Positions 5,463 through 10,450 of a stretch of DNA of 10,450 nucleotides are shown here, one piece after another. How positions within the stretch are numbered: the stretch's first letter is position 1; every line of letters begins with the position of its first letter. Made by a program: the position numbers and the translations under genes. Source of the stretch: an uncultured Clostridium sp. (lineage in GTDB: Bacteria > Bacillota > Clostridia > TANB77 > CAG-508); NCBI GenBank assembly GCA_946497905.1, contig CAMMMI010000064.1, positions 1-10,450 of the forward strand, read 5' to 3'. Below the pieces are notes generated by a model that saw only the letters and a list, made by a program, of their open reading frames with translations, did not search any database and was not told the DNA's origin.

Positions 5463-5972
5463 ATGGCAAAAACAAGATATGAATATACTACCAGTCCAAG
5501 AAAAATAGAACCAGATTATAGAACTTCTAAAAAGACAAAAAAACATAAACCTAAATTAAGAGTAGTAGAAGATTTACCAAGAGAAGAGGTAAAACTATCA
5601 AAAGCTCAAAAAGAAAAACGTAGAAAACTAACTTTAGTAGTAGCAGGAATATTTCTAATTCTATTAGCTATAAGTTATAGAAACTCTCAAATAAATGAAA
5701 AATTTAACAATGTACAACAACTAAAAACTGAGTTATCATCAATAGAAAAAGAAAACGAACAATTAAAAGTTAATATTGAAAATGGATTAAATTATAATAA
5801 TATAGAAAAAATGGCAAAAGAAAAACTAGGAATGCAAAAATTAACAAGTAAACAAACAGTATATGTTAATTTACCAAAAAAAGATTATATAGAACCAGCT
5901 TCAGAAGAAGTAATAGTTGAAGAAAATAAAAATTTGTTTGAACAAATATTAGAAATAATAAAAGGAAAATAA
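5463..5972 (+). CDS. ftsL: Cell-division protein FtsL-like
   Basis: FtsL is a small one-pass membrane protein that, with DivIC/FtsB and DivIB/FtsQ, controls septal peptidoglycan synthesis. The 169-residue protein has a long, very basic cytoplasmic end (1-55), one membrane segment (about 56-71), an extracellular coiled coil (about 74-107) and the FtsL/DivIC-type motif IEKMAKEKLGM followed by TVYVNL. Sequence alone separates FtsL and DivIC poorly; the position directly after rsmH is what supports FtsL. The ATG has GGGAGGTGA about 8 nt upstream, and the gene follows rsmH by 27 bp, so the two are surely co-transcribed. A strong terminator follows at once, so the usual next gene for the septal transpeptidase is missing from this site. 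Confidence 0.88.
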   Translation: MAKTRYEYTTSPRKIEPDYRTSKKTKKHKPKLRVVEDLPREEVKLSKAQKEKRRKLTLVVAGIFLILLAISYRNSQINEKFNNVQQLKTELSSIEKENEQLKVNIENGLNYNNIEKMAKEKLGMQKLTSKQTVYVNLPKKDYIEPASEEVIVEENKNLFEQILEIIKGK

Positions 5973-5974
5973 AT

Positions 5975-6016
5975 AAAAAACTTCTAAAAAACTTTAAGTT
6001 ATTTAGAAGTTTTTTT
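5975..6016 (+). terminator. Strong terminator of the division cluster
   Basis: AAAAAACTTCTAAA (5975-5988) pairs with TTTAGAAGTTTTTT (6002-6015). The 13-nt loop can itself fold (AACTT with AAGTT), and seven T (6010-6016) follow. It begins two bases after the ftsL stop. Its T tract doubles as the left arm of the next hairpin (6011-6055). Confidence 0.88.
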
Positions 6017-6055
6017 ATACAATAGGAAAGCTACCCTTTCCTATTGTATAAAAAA
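6011..6055. repeat. 20-bp perfect hairpin before repeat copy B
   Basis: The arms 6011-6030 and 6036-6055 are exact inverted repeats of 20 bp around the 5-nt loop CTACC. The inner part AATAGGAAAG / CTTTCCTATT is shared with the hairpin before copy C, while the outer part differs (TATAC-type here, TTCTAT-type there) yet stays paired. Folding of this hairpin would compete with the ftsL terminator for the shared T tract. Confidence 0.8.
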
Positions 6056-6058
6056 TGC

Positions 6059-6174
6059 TTCGCACAACGAATGCACACAATTTTACATACGTAAAATTGG
6101 CGCAGAACAAATTAACGGAAAGCCAAAGGTGAATATTAAATATTCTATAAATATTAAGGCTTTCCGATTTGTTC
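6059..6174 (+). repeat. Structured three-hairpin repeat, copy B
   Basis: This is the best-formed copy. Hairpin 1: TTCG (6059-6062), loop CACAA, CGAA (6068-6071). Hairpin 2: CAATTTTAC (6078-6086), loop ATAC, GTAAAATTG (6091-6099), with TGC/GCA (6072-6074, 6102-6104) able to close the base. Hairpin 3: GAACAAAT (6105-6112) with ATTTGTTC (6167-6174), and CGGAAAGCC (6116-6124) with GGCTTTCCG (6158-6166), with a 3-nt bulge and a 33-nt loop that itself can fold (GAATAT / ATATTC). There are no useful open frames. It lies 157 bp before the same point in copy C. Confidence 0.75.
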
Positions 6175-6208
6175 TATAATAGGAAAGTTACCCTTTCCTA
6201 TTATAGAA
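6172..6208. repeat. 16-bp perfect hairpin between copies B and C
   Basis: TTCTATAATAGGAAAG (6172-6187) pairs with 6193-6208 around the loop TTACC. Its core matches the hairpin at 6011-6055. Its first bases overlap the last bases of copy B's hairpin 3, so the two folds cannot both be complete. Confidence 0.75.
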
Positions 6209-6215
6209 AAGTCGC

Positions 6216-6330
6216 TTCGCACAACGGATGCACACAAATTTTACTAAAGTAAAATTTGGCGCACGAACAATGACGCGGGCTTTGAAATGTTATAAACAGA
6301 GAAAATGTTCAAAAAAGCCCGCTATTGTTC
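6216..6330 (+). repeat. Structured three-hairpin repeat, copy C
   Basis: Same layout as copies A and B. Hairpin 1: TTCG, loop CACAA (6220-6224), CGGA with a G-U pair. Hairpin 2: CAAATTTTAC (6235-6244), loop TAAA, GTAAAATTTG (6249-6258), one pair longer than B. Hairpin 3: GAACAAT (6265-6271) with ATTGTTC (6324-6330), and GCGGGCTTT (6275-6283) with AAAGCCCGC (6314-6322). The inner stem of hairpin 3 has an entirely different sequence from A and B but the same length of 9 bp. Confidence 0.72.
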
Positions 6331-6429
6331 TTTACTATACAAGATGTACAAAATTTTATTCTATAAATCTTTAAAGCTTACGGAATAAATGTTTACACAT
6401 AAAACATATATTAATATTACAATCATTTA

Positions 6430-6489
6430 ACAAAAAATTTACAAAAAATTTACAAAAGTATTTACATTTATTAGAAAAAGTTATATAAT
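6430..6489 (+). promoter_or_regulatory. Promoter of the sortase-adhesin operon with upstream repeats
   Basis: TTTACA (6461-6466) and TATAAT (6484-6489) are 17 bp apart, a near-ideal vegetative promoter; the start would be near 6496, giving a leader of about 80 nt. Just upstream, the 11-mer ACAAAAAATTT occurs twice in tandem (6430-6440, 6441-6451), so TTTACA appears at 6438, 6449 and 6461. This may be an UP-like A-tract element or an operator. The remaining sequence from 6331 holds no gene. Confidence 0.65.
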
Positions 6490-6577
6490 GTTGACGTAAA
6501 TCAAGTAAAAAAACTCTAATTATTACGGAAATAAGATATACAAACAAATGAGTTTCAAAATAAAAGGAGGAATTATA

Positions 6578-7555
6578 ATGTCAAATGTAAAGACAAAAAT
6601 GATAGGTACAATTTTAATATTATTGTTATTAATCTCTGTGCCTTTTATTGTTTTAGGGGCAAATGAAAAAATGCAAATTATAAGTACAGAAAACGGAGAC
6701 TATCTGATTTATGTACAAGAATTAACAAATGAATTTAAATATGCATTATCTAACAATCAAAACGAAAGTACAGATACTTTAAACTTTATTAATTCAGTGC
6801 CAGATGATGAAGGAAACCAAGTTGTATTTATAAGCAACGAAAAATACCAAGAAATAAAAGATAATGATGTATTTATTTGGATTAAAGATTCAGAAAATCA
6901 AATTATCAATGCAGAAAAGTTAGATTTTTCACTTGCTTTTGAAAAAACAAAGATGAATAATGTTGAAACTATGACCAAAAGAATCAAAGTAGATACAACA
7001 AAAACATTAACAAGAACAGAAGATATAGAAGGAGTAAAAACAACAGTTACAACTGGAGCAATTGAAATTACAGACAGCAAAGAAGCAAGCTATTTTTATA
7101 GTACAGTTAAATTACCAGCTGATGAAAAATATAATCAACTTGCAGAATTATCACAAACAATAAATGAAAAATACAATGAAATGGATATGTATTCAAGAAT
7201 CAAAACAGCAAATGAATTTTATAACTTATATGATGAGCTAGTTTCAAAAGTTCAATGGCAAGAAGTAAAGGATATGATAATAAGCCAACCAGAAGATTCA
7301 AAAAATGGAGAAAAATATATAGTATTCATTAAAAAAGTGGAAGGAAATACAGAAACAGTTGATGCACAATTTTTAACATGTTATGAAGATTATAATCCAG
7401 AATATGAAAAACAAGAAAAACAAGTAGCAGAAACAACAAAATTGCCAATTACATATGATAGCATATTATTAATAGTAATATTAGTAGTAATAGCAATTGC
7501 ATTAGTTATTGTATTTATAAGAATGAAATCATTAAATAAGAAAGAAGAAAAATAG
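6578..7555 (+). CDS. Cell-surface protein with LPITY sorting-signal-like end
   Basis: This encodes an exported protein of 325 residues of unknown fold. It has a signal peptide (about 1-29: basic start, long Leu/Ile-rich core, end near VLGA), a polar, charged ectodomain (about 30-285), then LPITY (289-293), a membrane segment (about 296-313) and a basic tail (RMKSLNKKEEK). That order is a cell-wall sorting signal, with Tyr in place of the Gly of LPXTG, so it is a likely substrate of the sortase encoded immediately downstream. The start is the ATG at 6578, with AAAGGAGG (6563-6570) 7 nt upstream; the in-frame ATG at 6548 has no binding site and would spoil the signal peptide. It is the first gene of the operon. 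Alternatively it is simply a membrane protein with two segments, and LPITY is chance. Confidence 0.8.
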   Translation: MSNVKTKMIGTILILLLLISVPFIVLGANEKMQIISTENGDYLIYVQELTNEFKYALSNNQNESTDTLNFINSVPDDEGNQVVFISNEKYQEIKDNDVFIWIKDSENQIINAEKLDFSLAFEKTKMNNVETMTKRIKVDTTKTLTRTEDIEGVKTTVTTGAIEITDSKEASYFYSTVKLPADEKYNQLAELSQTINEKYNEMDMYSRIKTANEFYNLYDELVSKVQWQEVKDMIISQPEDSKNGEKYIVFIKKVEGNTETVDAQFLTCYEDYNPEYEKQEKQVAETTKLPITYDSILLIVILVVIAIALVIVFIRMKSLNKKEEK

Positions 7556-7558
7556 AGT

Positions 7559-8146
7559 TTGAAACGCACAATTTATAAAGCAATATTTATAATACTGCTA
7601 ATAGTATTTTTTATCATATTAGGATTAATAGTAATGAAATATGTTAGAAATCAGAATAATGAAAGCAAAAATAGAGAAACAGTAGAAACATTTTCAAATA
7701 TAGATATTCAGGAAAACGAAAGAGTTGAAATGCAAGGCTATGAAGTCATAGGAATAGTAAATATCCCTAAAATTAATTTAGAATATCCAATATTAAATAT
7801 TGAAACTTCAAATCCTGAAGAAACAAAAGAACCAATGAAAATATCAATAGTAAAATATTGGGGTGGAAATGTAAATGACTATGGAAACTTATCAATAGCA
7901 GGACATAATAATTATGATGGAACTATGTTTGGAAAAACAAAACAATTAGACATAGGAGACATAGTAAAATTAACAGACTTAAATAAAAATACAATAAATT
8001 ATGAAATTTATGACAAATTCGTAACAGACCCAAATGATGTAAGCATATTAGCAACAAATGATAAAAATATAAGAGAAGTTACATTAATAACATGTACAAA
8101 TGGAAACAAGAATAGACTAATTTTAAAAGCTAGAGAAATATTATAA
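7559..8146 (+). CDS. Sortase, class D/E-like, operon-encoded
   Basis: This is a sortase of 195 residues, shorter than its paralogue at 416-1159 because the linker is reduced. It has one membrane segment (about 7-27), a short linker and a catalytic domain with the triad His116 (IAGHNN), Cys179 (TLITCT) and Arg186 (NKNRL). The shared strand IPKINLEYPIL opens the domain. The start is TTG, only 3 nt after the previous stop, with a weak purine-rich binding site (GAAAGAAG); translational coupling to the upstream gene is likely. The next in-frame ATG (codon 25) would remove the membrane anchor, which argues for the TTG. Lying between two surface-protein genes, it most probably attaches or polymerises their products. 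Confidence 0.9.
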   Translation: MKRTIYKAIFIILLIVFFIILGLIVMKYVRNQNNESKNRETVETFSNIDIQENERVEMQGYEVIGIVNIPKINLEYPILNIETSNPEETKEPMKISIVKYWGGNVNDYGNLSIAGHNNYDGTMFGKTKQLDIGDIVKLTDLNKNTINYEIYDKFVTDPNDVSILATNDKNIREVTLITCTNGNKNRLILKAREIL

Positions 8147-8161
8147 TAAGGAGGAATTTTA

Positions 8162-10450
8162 ATGGCCAGTAAAATTAAATTAACTAATAAGAAGACAATA
8201 ATAGCATTAGCAGTAATAATAGTATTATTAGTTATAGCAGTAACAGGTACAGTAGTGTTCTTAAAAGATAGAGGTAGTACAGAAGCTGCTGAAATTACAT
8301 CACAACAAGAAAATGGACGAATAGAAAATGAAGACCAAGGAACACAAAGCAATGAACAAGTAGCAAATGAAGGAAATAATCCAGAAAATGCACAAAACGT
8401 AGAACAAGAGGTTGCACAAAATGACGGAGCAGAAGGAACAAGTGCCAATGATGCAACACAGGCAACTACAACAACAGGAGGAGCAACAGTAGGAACAGCT
8501 ACAACAGGAACATCAACTACAGGAACAGGAACAACAACAACAGAAAATATACAAGAATCAACAATTATTAGAACAGAAACAGAAGAAGTAATGGTATCAG
8601 AGGATTTTTTAGTAGGATGGAATCCATTATCAGTAAATGTTGACGAAGCGTCAGCAAAAATAAATGCACAAGAAACAGATATAGAAGTTGTAAAAACAGC
8701 AAAAACAAAATCAGGTGAAAATTTAGTATATGCAGGTGAAGAAATCACATATACAATTAAAGTAACAAATAAATCTGAAAACGATTTAAATAGTATAGAA
8801 ATATCAGATACTATACCAGCACAAACAACTTTAAAATCAATTGATAATGATGGTATTGAAGCACAAGGAAAAATTAAATGGGAAAAAGACATAAAAGCTA
8901 ATGAAACAGTAGAAGTAAGTTTCACAGTTACAGTTAATGAAGGAGCAACAGGAACAATTAGAAATATAGCTATAGCAAATGGTGAGGAAAGCAAAGAAAC
9001 AAAAACAGCTATAATCGAAAGTGAAAAAACAAGTAAAATTGAAAGAGACGGAAAAGAAGTTCAAGAGCCAGCAAAAGTTGGAGACACAGTTACATATACA
9101 ATTACAGTAAAAAATACTGGTGAAATAGAAGGAACAACAAATGTTCATGATAAAGCATTAGACGATTTAATTAAAAATGGAATCTTAAAAGTAGAAGAAG
9201 GTTCAGAAGAAAATGCTCAAAAATTAATAAACGGTATGGAAGTTAAAGTTCCAGCAAATGGAGTTGCAACTATCAGTGTTGTTACTAAAATTTTAAAAGT
9301 AGATGGAGCGATTAAAAATGTAGCAACAGTAGGAGAAGAAAATCCAGAAGAAACAATAGATACAGTAAATATTACTGGAACAAAAGTGCCATCTACAGCA
9401 CAAGTAAAAGTAGGAGAAGAATTCTCATATACTATTACTTTAACAAATACAGGTAACAAAGAAGGAGAATCTACTATAACAGACCAAATACCAGATGGAA
9501 CAGAATTTGTTAGAGCATACCAAAAAGTAGATGGAGAAAATGATATAGAAATATCAAAAGCAAGTCTACAAAATGGATATAAAGTAACAGTTCCAGGAAA
9601 AGTAGATGATGTAGATGGTAAAGTAGAAATAGTATTAGTTGTAAAAGCAGTTGAAAAAACAGCAGACGGAGAAAATACAAGCATAATATCAAATACAGCT
9701 ATATTAGATAACGAACCAGTTCCATCAGAAGATGTAAAAGTAGCAAACATAAAAGCAGAAAAAACAAGTAATTATGTAGGAAAAGAAGAAGGTAAAGAAC
9801 TTCATGAATTAGATGAAATCACATATACAATTACATTAAGAAACTATGGTAAAGCAGATGGAACAGTAAAAATAACAGACCAAATACCTACAGGAACAAG
9901 CTTTGTAGAATCAAGCATAAAAGTAAATGGAGAAGGCGAATATAAATTAGAAGATTTAACAACAAATGGTATAAATGTAAATGTTCCAAAGGCAGAAGAT
10001 GAAAAAAATCCAGGAGTAGCAACAGTAACATTTAAAGTAACAATAAATCCATTTAAAGATGAAACTATAAAAGTAGTAAATGCAGAAGCTAAAAAAGATG
10101 ATGAACCAATAAACCCAACAGAAGATATAGTTAAAAAAGAATATGTAAATATAGAAGGAACAAAAACATGGATAGCACCAGTAGATGCAAATACATTAGA
10201 AGCAACAATCGAACTATACAGAGATGGTGAAAAAGTAAATCAAACAACAGTTAAAGGAAATGGTTCATATAGCTTTAATAAACTAGATAAATATGATTTA
10301 GAAACAAAGAAAGAATATGTATATACAGTAAAAGAAGTAAAAGTTGATGGATATACAGTGGAACAAAATGACAAAGACTTTACAAATAGAATAGGACAAA
10401 AAGAAGATGTAACAATAGGTGGAAGTAAAACTTGGGTAACACCAGTAGAA
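8162..10450 (+). CDS. Large surface adhesin with DUF11-like and Cna_B repeats (partial)
   Basis: This frame is open to the window end: 763 codons, C-terminus not seen. It probably encodes a wall-associated adhesin or pilus-type protein. The order is: a basic start and membrane segment or uncleaved signal (about 12-35); a Gln/Asn/Glu-rich, then Thr/Gly-rich stalk (about 40-145); four DUF11-like repeats, each with a YTITxxNxG signature near residues 195, 308, 418 and 552, two followed by TDQIPxGTxF; a Cna_B domain (about 664-745) starting IEGTKTW and ending DFTNRIG; and the start of a second one (VTIGGSKTW, from about 750). DUF11 and Cna_B domains are Ig-like stalk modules, often stabilised by intramolecular isopeptide bonds. 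The ATG follows AAGGAGG by 7 nt and the sortase stop by 15 bp, so it belongs to the operon. A sorting signal is expected at the unseen end. Confidence 0.88.
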   Translation, partial: MASKIKLTNKKTIIALAVIIVLLVIAVTGTVVFLKDRGSTEAAEITSQQENGRIENEDQGTQSNEQVANEGNNPENAQNVEQEVAQNDGAEGTSANDATQATTTTGGATVGTATTGTSTTGTGTTTTENIQESTIIRTETEEVMVSEDFLVGWNPLSVNVDEASAKINAQETDIEVVKTAKTKSGENLVYAGEEITYTIKVTNKSENDLNSIEISDTIPAQTTLKSIDNDGIEAQGKIKWEKDIKANETVEVSFTVTVNEGATGTIRNIAIANGEESKETKTAIIESEKTSKIERDGKEVQEPAKVGDTVTYTITVKNTGEIEGTTNVHDKALDDLIKNGILKVEEGSEENAQKLINGMEVKVPANGVATISVVTKILKVDGAIKNVATVGEENPEETIDTVNITGTKVPSTAQVKVGEEFSYTITLTNTGNKEGESTITDQIPDGTEFVRAYQKVDGENDIEISKASLQNGYKVTVPGKVDDVDGKVEIVLVVKAVEKTADGENTSIISNTAILDNEPVPSEDVKVANIKAEKTSNYVGKEEGKELHELDEITYTITLRNYGKADGTVKITDQIPTGTSFVESSIKVNGEGEYKLEDLTTNGINVNVPKAEDEKNPGVATVTFKVTINPFKDETIKVVNAEAKKDDEPINPTEDIVKKEYVNIEGTKTWIAPVDANTLEATIELYRDGEKVNQTTVKGNGSYSFNKLDKYDLETKKEYVYTVKEVKVDGYTVEQNDKDFTNRIGQKEDVTIGGSKTWVTPVE

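Noticed and set aside
6059..6330. Integron attC sites or CRISPR-like units
   Set aside because: I find no paired RYYYAAC/GTTRRRY ends and no integrase. The cassette layout (one gene between sites) is absent.
6216..6330. tRNA or known riboswitch in the hairpin block
   Set aside because: There is no cloverleaf with T-loop (GTTCRA) consensus or CCA end. The conserved loop CACAA and long hairpin do not match a riboswitch core I know, and the block is far from the next start codon with a promoter in between.
6548..6577. Upstream ATG start for the LPITY surface protein
   Set aside because: The strong AAAGGAGG lies inside that extension and serves the ATG at 6578, which also gives a normal signal peptide.
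8008..8994. Long open frame on the minus strand, 328 codons, opposite the second sortase and the adhesin start
   Set aside because: It is a by-product of the T-poor adhesin coding strand (few TAA/TAG/TGA complements). The product is Ser/Val/Phe-rich low-complexity sequence with no binding site, while the plus strand has clear domains.
9217..9750. Minus-strand open frame of 177 codons inside the adhesin
   Set aside because: Same cause: Ser/Thr/Phe-rich mirror of a repeat-coding strand, without start signal or recognisable motif.

Overview
The window is about 70% AT, with A-ending codons, strong AGGAGG-type ribosome binding sites and frequent TTG/GTG starts. It carries the Gram-positive order mraZ-rsmH-ftsL, two sortases and a large sortase-type adhesin. 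All of this suggests a low-GC Bacillota, most likely an uncultured Clostridia-type bacterium. No tRNA, rRNA, CRISPR array or insertion-sequence transposase was recognised.

Left part (1-2986). The window opens in the last 49 codons of an unrecognised gene, closed by a strong terminator. Next comes a stand-alone class D/E-like sortase (416-1159) with its own extended -10 promoter and terminator. An unrecognised coiled-coil protein (1410-1859) follows, whose base and codon use look foreign. After it is a secreted-type M15 peptidase joined to a peptidoglycan-binding domain (2028-2709), interrupted by a one-base frameshift at a TTT-CGG site. Its downstream spacer holds the first copy of a structured repeat.

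Centre (2987-6016). A divergent XRE-family regulator is on the minus strand. The division genes mraZ, rsmH and ftsL follow on the plus strand. The mraZ promoter has four GTGG boxes at 10-11 bp spacing directly behind its -10, matching MraZ autoregulation sites. The 377-bp mraZ-rsmH spacer is unusual: it is filled with a decayed ~15-nt repeat (core ACAAAAGA). The cluster stops after ftsL at a strong terminator; the usual next genes (spoVD/pbpB, mraY) are not here.

Non-coding block (5973-6577). Two further copies of the ~115-bp three-hairpin repeat sit in tandem, each preceded by a long perfect hairpin. Comparing the three copies shows paired base changes in two stems, so the fold appears to be what is kept. 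This is the best candidate in the window for an undescribed element.

Right part (6578-end). A sortase operon has a TTTACA-17-TATAAT promoter. It encodes a signal-peptide protein ending in a non-canonical LPITY sorting signal, then a second sortase (TTG start, 3 nt downstream), then a very large surface protein with an N-terminal membrane segment, a Thr/Gly-rich stalk, four DUF11-like repeats and Cna_B domains, open at the window end. The likely job of this operon is assembly or anchoring of a surface adhesin.
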